A program made the translations under genes and the position numbers. The notes beneath the pieces were generated by a model. It did not search any database. It worked only from the letters and a program-made list of their open reading frames with translations, and was not told the DNA's origin. A DNA stretch of 64,000 nucleotides from Zoroaster sp. YZ-2022 (taxonomy: Eukaryota > Echinodermata > Asteroidea > Forcipulatida > Zoroasteridae), in contig CM055816.1 of assembly GCA_029582265.1 (NCBI GenBank), positions 86,207,314 through 86,271,313 on the forward strand, read 5' to 3'. The stretch's first letter is position 1. Every line of letters starts with the position of its first letter. Shown one piece after another: positions 51,323-62,689 of the stretch.

Positions 51323-51575
51323 AATTATTATCTAAAAATAAATAGAGAATTAGCTGTTGTAAACTGCTTACCAACCTATAGTATAAATACAAAATAGTAG
51401 TTATATTATTATCTAAAAATAAATAGAGAATTAGCTGTTGTAAACTGCTTACCAACCTATAGTATAAATACAAAATAGTAGTTATATTATTATCTAAAAA
51501 TAAATAGAGAATTAGCTGTTGTAAACTGCTTACCAACCTAAATGACATGTAGTATAAATACAAAATAGTAGTTAG
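51323..51575. repeat. 81-bp tandem repeat, three units
   Basis: Unit ATTATTATCTAAAAATAAAT through GTAAACTGCTTACCAACCTA to AAATAGTAGTTAT. 81 bp equals 27 codons, so a reverse frame stays open; this is not evidence of coding. Confidence 0.95.
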
Positions 51576-51579
51576 GTTT

Positions 51580-53380
51580 CGAAAAACGCAAAATGTATGT
51601 TTTCAATTATTGTATAAAATGATGAACTTATTTAGCTGGGATTATAGACATTGACGGATTTAGAGGGGCCTGGAAGCTAATCCCCCATCCATGCTTGATC
51701 CCCGTTGAGCTAATTTCATGTCTGAACTAAAAAAAAATCAGGCTTGAAATAAAATGAATTCTCCCACTTTTCCTCCCCCAGGCGATTTTGGAAAAGTTAA
51801 ATTTTTAAATTATTGTTTTGTTTGTGTTGTTTTTTATAAATAATTTCCTGTAAAATTACGTTTTTGGGTGATTTTTCTTATTTGAAAGCCGGACAGATTA
51901 TTCACTTCTTGAGATTTAAAGCATGGTAAGCTTCTTTATTGATTTTTCCCTCTTATTTATGAGTTAAAAAGGAGAAAATTGGCCAAATCCATTACATTCA
52001 ACTGGACGAGACATAGTAATAATACGGCATGCCGTCATGTATTTGAATGGGCAAACGCTGACAATCGACGCAGACAATCCGCAAAGTTGAACCCGGTTCA
52101 TTTGCGTTGGTCTGAAGAGTCTGCGATGGTCCCAGACAAAGTGTTTCCATAATCGGCAATGCTGTCTGGGACTTTATCACGACTTTATGGAAACCAGGCT
52201 ATAGTTTTTCGCCCGTTTAATTTTAATTGATCGGACTAGGCATTGGTTATCACGATTTTACCGCAAAAGGTATATTATCGATGACCAACCATGATTGTAT
52301 GCATTTAAAATTACACGTGTTTCTGGTTCACATGACAACCGCCCTTGTTTACAGGTTTCCTCAGGCTTCTGAGCTGCAGTGCTTAAGTGTGCTTTTGAGA
52401 CATCCTTGTTTCATTACCAGAAATGTAATAATGATATTGCCTCGGCTTGAATTTGTATGCTGTCATATATAACTGATAAACTGAGTTCATACTTGAAGAT
52501 AAAGTATATAATTTGTTATAACCAAATGATATCTGAAACTTTACTCAGTGTAAACAATTAATGTTTGTCTTTGTTTGAGATGCTGTACATTTTTAAGAAC
52601 ATAGAAATGATTGACAATACGTTTGTTTTCTTGCCTAAATTTCCACCTTAGGATGCATAGGCTATGAAAAATCTGAACGAATTTTTACTATTGTCTTGTT
52701 AACGATGCCGTAATAAGCTGAAACTTTCACATGTTTTCCTAATTGTATATCTTAATTCAAAGAAAGTAAGCAAACCTGTAGAAGCAGTTTGCCAACATTA
52801 TCAATGATGTAGGCTACCTTCCCTGGACTTGTTTTAAGTGGAATAATTCTTTCGTCTTAACTTCTGATGTAGAGTGGCGAACGGGAAAAAACATCTAAGA
52901 AACAGAATTAAAAGTCAAAGGATTATCATCCAAGTGCAAAGGAAGGACACCAAAGTCGAATTTACAAGGTTGGGAGCTCTTGCAGATTGTATCTAGCAGT
53001 AGAGGATTAAAAAGGCGATATCTCCTTAACAAAAGTGCACAATATATTCTGAGACATCAGTATATTGGGATCTTAAAGGGAATGTCTACAATACGTTTTA
53101 TACTTTATTCGCACCGTACACGAGCTGTTGAGGGCACATGTCTTTAGACACTGTGGGTGAAAGGGCATCGATAGTGCGTCGCGTTTGGCGTATTTTGCAG
53201 TTGATGTGCCTTCAGATTTATTTGTGTGCATTCTAATGGAATATGGCCGTGTTACATTTCAAATTTGGAATGCATTTCACATTTTTTCAGCCATGATGTC
53301 AGATGGAAGAATTTCTCCGATGATATTACCATAACCAATTTCCCATCAAGTAAGTTTGTTTATTCCAAATGTGCACACTC
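51580..53380. other. No gene seen
   Basis: AT-rich. TTAAAGGGAATGTCTACAAT at 53074 resembles TTTAAAGGGAATGTTGTCAA at 37424, perhaps one end of another TTAAAGG family. Confidence 0.45.
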
Positions 53381-53382
53381 TC

Positions 53383-53588
53383 TTAAAGGGACAGTCACGG
53401 TCAAAAGGGCTCGGAGTGCTAGTTTTAGATTAAGTTGATGACGGAAATAATACCCCACATGATAAGGCCATATTACTGTCGTTGCTGCATAAATGAGCCA
53501 GTATTTTTCAGTCACTGTGTTCATCTTCAACTAGGACACCGATTCCATGCCCTGTTGAAAGTCTGCTCTGATCGTGACGATATTGTCT
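53383..53588 (+). mobile_element. Kolobok/T2-like foldback MITE, copy 8
   Basis: TTAAAGGGACAGTCACGGTC left; GATCGTGACGATATTGTC right, terminal bases lost. Confidence 0.85.
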
Positions 53589-53599
53589 ACTGTATATTC

Positions 53600-55160
53600 G
53601 GCGAAAATCTAACTTATCATTTTTAAATTGATAAAGTGCCCACTTTCTAGTACACAATTACACAATTCTCAAAACAATCACGGCAAGGATGTTTCACCAA
53701 AAAAAATGTCCTAAATGAAATGAAAATAAATGCCTAAATAAATTTAAGGCGGGACCCACCATAATTTCATTACGGGATATTATTATTTACTTTAAAACCT
53801 TGCTTCCCACGGTTAATTTTTTGAATTCTGTAATTCAAAACATTTTTTTTCATTTCCACAATTAAAATTGCACTGCTCCGTAAATAAGCAAATTTTCGGA
53901 ATGCTGCTAAATCAGAGAAAAACACGAGTGATGAATCTTTAATTCCCTGTCTTTCTTGATCGCCTTATAACTCCCTTTCATGGTCTTGTCCATGGGTTGA
54001 GGTTTCGCAAGGCAAGGACACGCTGCTAGTGTTCTAGCTTCCGTACATTCAGTTCCGTAACAATCCGATTTACTCCCCGCTCTTGGCTAGGTAAGTCTTC
54101 CAACGGCTTTTCCATGTTCAAATGTTTTTTCATCGGCTTTTCCATGTTGAATTTTTTCTGAATAAGCTAAAAACATTTCTATTTGGAGCTAATTTCAGGC
54201 ACAGGTACTGGTCCTGAGACTGGACAAAGGAGGGATTAAACGTGAATGGATGAAGGTACGGGAAAGAGTGAGTTTATGGCTGAAAGAAGAAAGCAAAAGA
54301 TGAGTGAAAATTAAAGGGTCAGACAGGGAGAGAATAATAAAATAGACAAATAAACTAAGAAGCAAAACAAATGTAAAACAGCAGCAGCATTTCCCAGAGT
54401 CCGGCAATGAAAAGAATCATGTTTATTTTGATATCAAGAAAGTAGGCACACTCGTGCCTTTCCTAAAAAATATACTTGAGACCTTTAATTCTAACAACCT
54501 TTAATCCTGCAGCAATATTTTCTGGCATGGCTCATTAAAAACTGTCGACCTGTTTCAATTATGTTACTCTCTTGATGATGTAGTTCGTGACTCTTCATTG
54601 CCCCTATTTCAGTCTTCTAAACCTATACAAATCTCAGTGAAATCGTGAATCAAATAACCGAAGTTTTACTTGCAATTGTGATAATTAAAGTGGTAACTCT
54701 TATATGTTTCCCCAAGAGGCGCCTATAAATCATATTTAAGTGACGACGTTACTAAAAGCCACTCAGACGTAATAGCCTTGCCTGAGTTCTTAAGCAGCAG
54801 GTATCCTTGTCATTGAAGGGTTTCCCAAATGGGACCATTGTATCCTTATTGGGATAATATGGCTCAAACGGGATATTATATAGGGTTCACCACGAGCAGT
54901 TCTTTATTCATATTTATATCTTGGAGTTTGCGTAAAAAGTAGGTTATATTCTTCGTCATTTATATTCTTCTTTATATTCTTCTGCATTGCTGACAAAATC
55001 TAAATTGTATTTTATATTGCATGAAGACATCTGACGACAGTTTTATGCCTCTACTAATGATTCATTTGCTCATACTTGATAACCTGTGTCAGGCCCCAAA
55101 TGTATAGTACCGTTCCCAAATATAGTTGCGACATTCCCAACTGTAGTGTTGTATTGCTGT
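53600..55160. other. No gene seen
   Basis: A donor-like GTAAGT at 54091 follows a moderately GC stretch, but no supported exon. TCCATGTTCAAATGTTTTTT and TCCATGTTGAATTTTTTCT form a small direct repeat near 54110-54160. Confidence 0.4.
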
Positions 55161-55189
55161 AGGCCTAACTGCAGCACTGTAGTTGGGCC

Positions 55190-55395
55190 GGGCCCAACTT
55201 TAGTTGGGCCAATACCATAGTTGGGCCAATACAATAGTTGGGCCAATACCATAGTTTGGCCAATACCACAGTTTGGCCAATACCACAGTTTGGCCAATAC
55301 CACAGTTGGGCCAATACCATAGTTGGGCCAATACCATAGTTGGGCCAATACCATAGTTGGGCCAATACCATAGTTGGGCCAATACCATAGTTGGG
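55190..55395. repeat. 17-bp minisatellite
   Basis: About twelve units of ATAGTTGGGCCAATACC with variants (ACAGTTTGGCC). 17 is not a multiple of 3, so all three reverse frames give the same WYWPNYGIGPTMVLAQL-type peptide. Confidence 0.95.
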
Positions 55396-55431
55396 GCGTA
55401 ACACACATAGGGTGAAGAACAATATTGTCTA

Positions 55432-55500
55432 GAGCGGGATTTGAACCAGTGCAACCTCTGGGTTACCGCACCGGTGCTCTACCATTAGGGACCATTAGAA
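55432..55500 (-). repeat. tRNA-like sequence
   Basis: Minus strand: AATGGTAGAGCACCGG as A box and TGGTTCAAATCCCGCTCTAG as B box. No matching acceptor 5' strand. Confidence 0.45.
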
Positions 55501-55729
55501 GATTCGAATGTGACGTCACATGTTAAGGGGCGTGTCACACCACAACTTTAGCATCGATCTTTACTATAGTTAGCACAGGCCCAACTGTAGTGTTGTATTG
55601 TTGTAATTACATGTAGTGATGTTACAGGCTCCAGACAGAAGTCATTGAACCTATAGTAACCAAATTACAGTGAAATCTGGGAAGCGGCAGTCAGGGGATC
55701 ATTTGGAGAGGAAACGATTTTGTAAAAAT

Positions 55730-55832
55730 CAAATAAACCACAATCAGGAATGACTTTTAATAAACCACAAGCACAAACTACTTTTAATAAACCACAGTAA
55801 TGAATGACTTTTAATAAACCACAATCATTAAT
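55730..55832. repeat. ~33-bp tandem repeat
   Basis: Three to four units of AATGACTTTTAATAAACCAC. Confidence 0.85.
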
Positions 55833-56219
55833 CAAATGTTTGAGTGAACAAAGAACAGTTTACTATAGCGACTATGACGTGATTCAAACCTGCGATTTTG
55901 TTATTTGAATTACTAATCCTATCCCTTACCTTTAATATTCTTCTGATATGAATGACATTCATATCTGAGATGAAATATGATGCTAAACATAAAACGAATG
56001 AAGAAAATTGATAACCAATTTGGATGAAATTCAATTCATCTGTTCTTTGAAGACAACCTGTTTTTAAGATGTTCTAGTATATTCAATTGATTAATATTGC
56101 ATTAAAGGGTGCTTGAAAACATTATGCATAACTCTGTATCCATATTATTGACATCACTTTTCCGGGTGTTTTAAAATCTTTTTCGACACTTTTTAGTCTA
56201 TATGCTATAATGAGATTCA

Positions 56220-56800
56220 AGGGACACTAATCAAACTGTGGTTTGGTGTGTCTAAATATGCATCGACCTCCTCTCTTATGTCTACCATTGGATGGCAATC
56301 GGCCTCATTTTTGGTGAGAGAGTCATTCCAAAACAATACACGTCTTAACCCACTACATATAGCACGTGTTCCTGCTCCTGAAAATCTCTCTTGTGACCGA
56401 ACTAGGCGTAATCTAGGCATGTGGTATAGCAATGGTCTTCACCATCTACTCTGCAGTACGACAAACTGTTATAGGCCAAATGCGTGCATTTGCAAACTAT
56501 GCAATCAACCAGCAAATGATAAGACTCATCTTCAGCATTGTCGGTGGCTGGATATAGGTTGCAACCCTACCTCATCAATATGATGAGCATCAATTATATT
56601 GTTAAAGCATTATACAGCTTGCAATAAATCCACAGACATAAGTATATACTGGTAAAAATTCTATAGGTAATAACCTAAAGGCATTGTTTTTTAATATGTA
56701 ATAATTTTAGTTATGAGTGGTTGCTCAATTTGATACGCTGTGTACTTATTATACACATTATATTCTTAACTGAATAAAACGATATAACAACAACAACATA
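56220..56800 (+). mobile_element. LINE 3' end, zinc-knuckle region and UTR
   Basis: Frame from about 56248 to 56581 has CKLCNQPANDKTHLQHC (C-x2-C-x9-H-x3-C), like the end of LINE ORF2 proteins, preceded by RTRRNLGMWYSNG. An AATAAA-like stretch and AACAACAACAAC tail follow at 56770-56797. Family not assigned. Confidence 0.45.
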
Positions 56801-56847
56801 TTATTATAATGACATTTTCATATTCACGAGCAAATTAGGTATTATCA

Positions 56848-57294
56848 GGGGCCAATTTCACAGAGCTGCTAAGCAGAGAATTTTGCTTAGCAAATACACT
56901 ACTCAAAACAATTTAGGGAACACCAGATTTTTAACATCAAATAGGTTTGAAATGTTCCATGAACCGGGATTTTCATTTGCAACCCCCTCTCTCTTTCAGT
57001 AGTCATGTCATGAAATGTGTAATCACTACATGCATCCTTTATCATCTGTTTCATTGTGCAGTTGTTTCTCATCAATTCTGTGAAACATTGTGTTTATCTG
57101 AAATAAATGATCTTGCTTTAACTGAAATTATTCCGGTGTTCCCTAAATTGTTTTGTTTAGTATATTTTCGCTAAGCATTATAATACAGACTACCAGCCAA
57201 ATTACAAAACTGTTGTGTGAAACTTTGGATGGTAACCAACAAAAACTGCTAAGCAAGTTTGTCTGCTTAGCAGCTTAATTAATGAAATTGGGCC
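56848..57294. mobile_element. GGGGCCAATTTCA MITE with nested MITE
   Basis: GGGGCCAATTTCA and GAGCTGCTAAGCAGA at the left are mirrored by TCTGCTTAGCAGCTTAATTA and ATGAAATTGGGCCC at the right. Interrupted at 56896-57165. Confidence 0.85.
56896..57165. mobile_element. Tc1/mariner-type MITE, copy 2 (nested)
   Basis: ACTCAAAACAATTTAGGGAA left, GTTCCCTAAATTGTTTTG right. A handful of differences from 34527-34785. Lies between the GCTTAGCAAA and CGCTAAGCAT parts of the host MITE. Confidence 0.88.
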
Positions 57295-57299
57295 CAGCC

Positions 57300-58090
57300 T
57301 CCAGATGTAACATCATGATTGATTTGTGCATACCGAATTCTTCATTTCACACGGCATTATTTTATTTTGTCTTGTTAGTTTAGCGTTTGGTTATAATCAG
57401 CAAATTCTTTGAGGTAATTCCACTGATTTCTTGGGCAAGTTTTAATTATGTGCACTTTCAGTGCTTTGTCACCGAGTTCCTATTGTATTCTCACAAAATA
57501 GCGTCTTCATGTGTCAATGATATGCGTGACCATTTAAAAAAAAATCAGTATATACTCAATCTTCACTTAATGTCAAAAATAGACATCTCAGTTTGTTTAA
57601 ACTTTTCAGAAGCATGGATATTTCCTAAAATATGTATCAACATAAAATTGCATAATAGGTTCTTAATAAGGATTCCTGTTAAAATCCTAAAATTGTGAGG
57701 GCGGATCTATAAGTATAATAATTTTTATTATTAAACCATATTTTGGGGGTTCACAAAGTTAATCTTTTCCAGTTTGTCATGAAACCCTTCATCCATGGTA
57801 AAACGCTAATCTTGAGGTACTTGTTAATCCAATGCAATGTATCCACATCGAGTATGGAGAAAGCCATTTTGTTGTTTTATAATCGCCAGTCTGGTACATT
57901 AAGAATGGAGTTTAACTCGATTTAACGTATATGGCTAAGTACTGATTCCAGACGTTTTGTGAATGTGTTCATATCTGGCTGTACCCGCCCACTGTGTGTG
58001 TGCATCGCGGTTAGATTTCACAAGTTTACATAGGCCTATCTGAGGTAGCGTATTGTTAGCCTTCTGTCTGTTTGTCTTGATTCGTGCTGG
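57300..58090. other. No gene seen
   Basis: AT-rich. The ORF at 57387-57698 has no family resemblance and AT-driven composition. Confidence 0.5.
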
Positions 58091-58092
58091 TA

Positions 58093-58372
58093 GTTGCCGG
58101 TTAGTTCGCTAACCGTTTAACCGAAACGTTCACTGTCGGTTAACCGGTTAACTGAAAGTCGGCCCCCCCAATCAAAAAGCATCGACACATTTCCCGCAAT
58201 GATTGTTAAAAACCAATGCGGCGAAAAAGTATAGGAAAAAAAATGAATGGCAAATTCTTCCAAAGTTGTTGGTCGTATTTTTTCCAATATTGGTTTCGGT
58301 TAGCCGGTCAGCAAGTTTCTAAACGGTTAGTGCAGTTTCGGTCGGTTAACCGGTTAACCGTCACTGTTTTGT
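58093..58372. mobile_element. GGTTAACC MITE, copy 2
   Basis: GCCGGTTAGTTCGCTAACCG left, TCGGTCGGTTAACCGGTTAA right, interior CGCAATGATTGTTAAAAACC and GGCAAATTCTTCCAAA shared with copy 1. Confidence 0.75.
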
Positions 58373-58679
58373 CCGTCTTGTCTGTTCCATTCTCTTTATT
58401 TGGTGTGTTGTTCTTAGGAATCTCACCGAATGCTATCTAACTTCTTAATATGTATAATCAATAAGAAAAAGTTCTTAATATAACTCTGTTATTGTACACA
58501 AACTTAACACAGGAGTATTACAAATTATAGCGTTTATAGCGTGTAAAGCATCACGGATACACTTTCATATTTTGGACCAGCTTTAATTTGTGTCTAATCT
58601 TACAGACGCTTACTTCTAAATTTGTTTATTTATCATGTATATGTCAATATGATAATTAATGTTGAATTTTAATTGACAG

Positions 58680-59005
58680 TACACTGTAAAAACCATGTAA
58701 ATTTACAGCAAAATGCAGGCAACTCTATTTCCAACAATTTTCTGTATTACAAGATTACATAACACGTGTGTTAAACTGATTTACACAATTTCTGTAAACG
58801 CTTAATAATGAAAATGCAGTACGTTTCCATATTTATTTGGACATATTCTTTGTGGGCCGAAAAAGAGAATCAGAATGGGTAAAACAAACAAATATGGAAA
58901 CGTACTGCAGTTTTATTATTAAGCGTTTACAGAAATTGTGTAAATCAGTTTAACACACTTGTATGTAAAATTGTAACACAGCAAATTGTTTTTTTTAACA
59001 GTGTA
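58680..59005. mobile_element. Foldback MITE with TACACTGTAA ends and ~73-bp stem
   Basis: Arms 58766-58840 and 58886-58959 are nearly perfect inverted copies (AAACTGATTTACACAATTTC, TGTAAACGCTTAATAAT, CAGTACGTTTCCATATTT). Confidence 0.9.
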
Positions 59006-59428
59006 CGATTACTTGTATTCATATTCATCATCAAATAATAAAACGTTCAGTTTATTTCAATAGCAGCGATTGAGTATGACGGTTTTGAAATGCCCAGAGA
59101 AAAAACAAATTATTGTTGGTTTAGTCAATAAATTTTAGTCCTTTCTACTTTTAATTAATAACTCCTACCCTATTCGGGTCCAGTCAGCATCTCGCGACTT
59201 ATGAATATATAATGCAAACCCTTTTTCTTCATAATTTATAATAAGAAAATGTCTGTTTTGCTAATCAATTGAAGAATGATGTTTAATAACTGCAAATGAG
59301 GTCGTTTTTAAATGAGTACAAATGGTTTAATTAACGTGACGCCTGATAAGTGAGACTAACAGAGACAGGACCGGAATTAGAAATCCGTTTAAAAATAAGT
59401 AGGTCATTTATTAGGTCTATTAACCTCC

Positions 59429-59785
59429 TTATGTAGAGCCAAAATCGCAACGTGATCGAAATCCACTAATCATTGGATTGTAAAGATCGTATATCAAAGT
59501 AACGTTGCGTAGAGCCCTGTAGTACACGCTTGACTGATTTTTTCCCGCGCTAAATTTCCCGCGATAAATGCAACCATTACTGTATTCGGTCAACTCTTTG
59601 TGGTATCTTGCAGTTACATTCCCCGTGGTAAGCTTAGGACAAATAGCGAGGTGCTTTAACAGGCAAAAAGTGCAAAGATCCCTAAATGCGTTGCTGACAG
59701 ATAAGTATTGCCCCAGTGCAGCATAGGTATTTTGTACATAATTCTGCACGTTATGTATCAGTTCCGAGAAATAGCCTATATACAC
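59429..59785 (-). CDS. Hypothetical 118-codon ORF
   Basis: Longest non-repeat ORF in this part: starts MYIGYFSELIHNVQNY, holds CTFCLLKHLAICPK and ends RSRCDFGST. The Cys-rich stretch is tempting, but no domain is recognised. The part over GCGGGAAATTTAGCGCGGGA looks like palindromic repeat DNA. Probably chance or a transposon remnant. Confidence 0.2.
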   Translation of the reverse strand: MYIGYFSELIHNVQNYVQNTYAALGQYLSVSNAFRDLCTFCLLKHLAICPKLTTGNVTARYHKELTEYSNGCIYRGKFSAGKNQSSVYYRALRNVTLIYDLYNPMISGFRSRCDFGST

Positions 59786-60119
59786 TAATACTTTTTTTGA
59801 CTTTTTTGTTGTTTGTTTGTAAATATTATGGTGTTCACTTCGGCTACTTCGAAATTGTGTTTACGACTGGAAAAGTTATAAATGGACGCAGCTGAAACCC
59901 ATTCAGATTAATTTGTAATACTATTTAGTACATAAATCTTGTCGTTTTTTGATGTTCAAAAACAACCAGTCTTTCACAATTTGAAAATCCGACAAGCCTG
60001 TCAAAACATTCTGTTTGGAAATAGGGCAAAATATTGCCTAAATTGGACCACACTCAATTTCTACCGGAAAACAATGTTTTCAATATGCATTTAAACACAG
60101 TTTTCAAAATGCCTTTTAA

Positions 60120-60832
60120 CACAGACCTGTGATTTCTCATGATTTTTCCTGATGTCAGGATTTTGTACATATCTCCCTTTGCCACAAGTTTCTTGAAAGA
60201 AGAGAAGTAACCATGAAAGATGTAGCATGTATGACAGACAAACAGTTACCTCCTTTTATTTATTCAATTTCATTGCTTTTCCTTCGATTCTGATATCCAT
60301 GTGAGGTTAAGTCCTATACAAAGGTATTTTAGTTTTCAAATGTTTAGTCCAAGTCCAGCCGCAAGATGGCAGCCGATACTTACCATATGGCGGGAAACGC
60401 TAAAAAGGTTTAACTATTACATTTTGTGACCTGCTTTACTTTAAGAGCGTTTATCGTTCAATTATTTATTTATTTATTTATTTATAAGAGTGTATTTAGT
60501 AACTTTTGTAGACATTATTTTAAAGAAATTGATACACATTTTTTCCGAAGCAGAGGAGACGCAATCTAAATTGCTCCTTCTATCCTTTTATATGCAGTTA
60601 CTAATAAAGAATTGATCATCAAAGAGAAGCCTTTCTTTTCCTCGTCCAGCCTTTGGCAAGTGTCACAAATGTATTGTGTACAAACCTCTTGTTTGTGGGG
60701 ATGTGGAGAGTCTGTAAACCCTCAAAAATCCAGGAGGTTCAGGTTTTTTCCCTCTAGACTGAAGGGAGGCCCAGGACCGCTACCCATTTTCAGGATTTTT
60801 TTTTACTTTTGTCAAATAACACCCCTGTTAAC
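60120..60832 (+). repeat. GTGATTTCTCAGG dispersed repeat, copy 4, split
   Basis: ACCTGTGATTTCTCATGATT to AAGAGAAGTAACC (60125-60215), then about 430 bp of unrelated sequence, then GGATGTGGAGAGTCTGTAAA to TTTTGTCAAATAACACC (60700-60825). Confidence 0.7.
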
Positions 60833-61279
60833 AGAAATAACCTTTTGACGAAACAAATTAGTTAAAAATATGATAATATGGTTTCAAAATATTGGTTCTA
60901 GCTTCTAAGAAGAGAGAATGTGCTGATCACTATATGTAAATTGATGCGCTACGTTATGCCCCATCAACAGTACTAATGTTGTTGGCAATATTATGGCATT
61001 TCTGCAAATGCATATATGAAAACATATATTATATGAAAACCAAACCTGATAAAGTTTCAGTAAATTGCGTATTATGCCATTAACCCTAACCATGCTCAAT
61101 GCAACAAGATGCAACAAATACAACAAGACGATAACAAAATCACCATTGTTCAACCTGTTGTATCTTGTTACATTGAGCGGCCTGCAAACGTTTCTGTTGT
61201 TGCATTTTATTGCGTTCATACAGCATGGTGTCTGTGACATGCATGGGTTAATGAGTTAGTAGTGAAAAATGCTTTCAGT

Positions 61280-61445
61280 TAAGGCTGTGCAGTCTCCGGA
61301 TATCCGGATACCCGACCGAAACTGTCATTACCCGGTTCCATATTTCGGTTCCTATTACCCGTAAACGACTTTAAAAAATTGTGACTGAACATTTATTTAA
61401 GCCACACAAATGAAACTCTATGATTTCTTGTTAAAATTAAAATGT
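61280..61445. mobile_element. hAT-like GGGTATC MITE, copy 2, one end
   Basis: TAAGGCTGTGCAGTC then GGATATCCGGATACCCGACC and ACCCGTAAACGACTTTAAAA, as at 34027. The right end is missing. Confidence 0.7.
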
Positions 61446-61821
61446 GGAGAATGGGAATGCTACGAGTTGTTTTTTAATATAGCGACGGGAAAATTATTAC
61501 AGTTAAGTCCACATTTATTAGGACTCTAATGAAACAAGAGAAACTTGAAAATAATCCTATATATTTCATGTTTTCTCCAAAGTGACGGCATGTCAGACGA
61601 AATACATGGGTGGTATCAAAGGTGTACAACTCCTTGGGCAAAAGTGCAGATATCCCCAAATGCTTCCCAAAAAGATGAGCCTTGCTTCCTTGTGTATCGT
61701 TAACGGGAATAAAATGAAAATGCATTGAGATTGTGTAGACCCGTTCATTCTAATGTGGAACCGGTCGATCAGCAACCGACGATTCGTATTGCTACTGGAT
61801 TTTATTTGACATACATTTTTA

Positions 61822-61850
61822 GGTGTTCGAGCTACGGCGCGAACACCTCT
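61822..61850. repeat. Hairpin GGTGTTCG...CGAACACC
   Basis: GGTGTTCG and CGAACACC around a 10-base centre. Such motifs occur at transposon ends in marine invertebrates; the partner end is not seen. Confidence 0.35.
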
Positions 61851-61926
61851 TGATATTGTTCGGGTTTTTTTCTCATTTGTTTTCGAAAAACAACAACATG
61901 TTAGGCTTTATAGCTTTTCAGGATGT

Positions 61927-62680
61927 TTAAAGGGACAATATCGTCACAGTCACAGCAGATTTTCGAATGGGCATGGAATCCTACATGTAAATGAACTCAG
62001 TGGTTAGAAATATTACCCTATACTAGCGCGCGCTGGCCATAGGTAAACAGGGCGCGATGTGGCTGCTGCAAAAATCTCCTTATTACGCAGCCACTGGCTC
62101 ATCATTTATACACTGAGCAGTAAGCTTGGGCGATATCGATTTTTTTCATCCACGATATATCGGCAAACATATATCGCGATTTTCGATAATATCGCGATTA
62201 TTTTTTTTCCATTCATGCATGATTGCTTTAGAGCCGATAACCACAGGTTATAATATTATCACAAATTCGTTTGCAGAGCGTGTAGGCCTATGTACTTCTG
62301 AAGTAGTTCGCCTTTGTTTCTCACGTCCAAAAGCTGAAAAGACTGTTCTAATTTTGTTTCCATGGAATTTCTGACTTGACTCACAGTGGCGATTTTTTTA
62401 ATCGCGATATATATTTTTTAATCGCGATTTGCCGATATCTCGATAACTTAAAAAGGTTCTTGATATCGTAATCGAATAAAAAAGGTATCGCGATATTCGA
62501 TATTATCGTGTTATAGCCCAAGCTTACTGAGCAGCCACGGAAATACGGTCTTATCACGCAATGTATGTTATCTAGGCCAGCGCACGCTCGGGGTATTGTT
62601 TTCAGTCACCGAGTTCATCTAAAACTAGGACAATAACTCCATGCCCTGTTGAAAGTCTGCTCTGATTGTGAAGATTTAAT
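61927..62680 (+). mobile_element. Kolobok/T2-like MITE, copy 9, with nested hAT-like MITE
   Basis: TTAAAGGGACAATATCGTCA start and CCATGCCCTGTTGAAAGTCT late end. Same subfamily as copy 6 (GCGCGCTGGCC, GGCGCGATG). Interrupted at 62121-62526. Confidence 0.85.
62121..62526 (+). mobile_element. hAT-like GATATCG MITE, copy 4
   Basis: 406 bp, TAAGCTTGGGCGATA inverted ends, with an exact 8-bp duplication CTGAGCAG at 62113-62120 and 62527-62534. Confidence 0.95.
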
Positions 62681-62689
62681 TTCTCAAAA

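Noticed and set aside
55070..55454. Trp-rich repeat proteins on minus
   Set aside because: Same peptide in all three frames of a 17-bp minisatellite.
57387..57698. 103-codon ORF
   Set aside because: AT-biased codons, no family match, no splice or promoter context.
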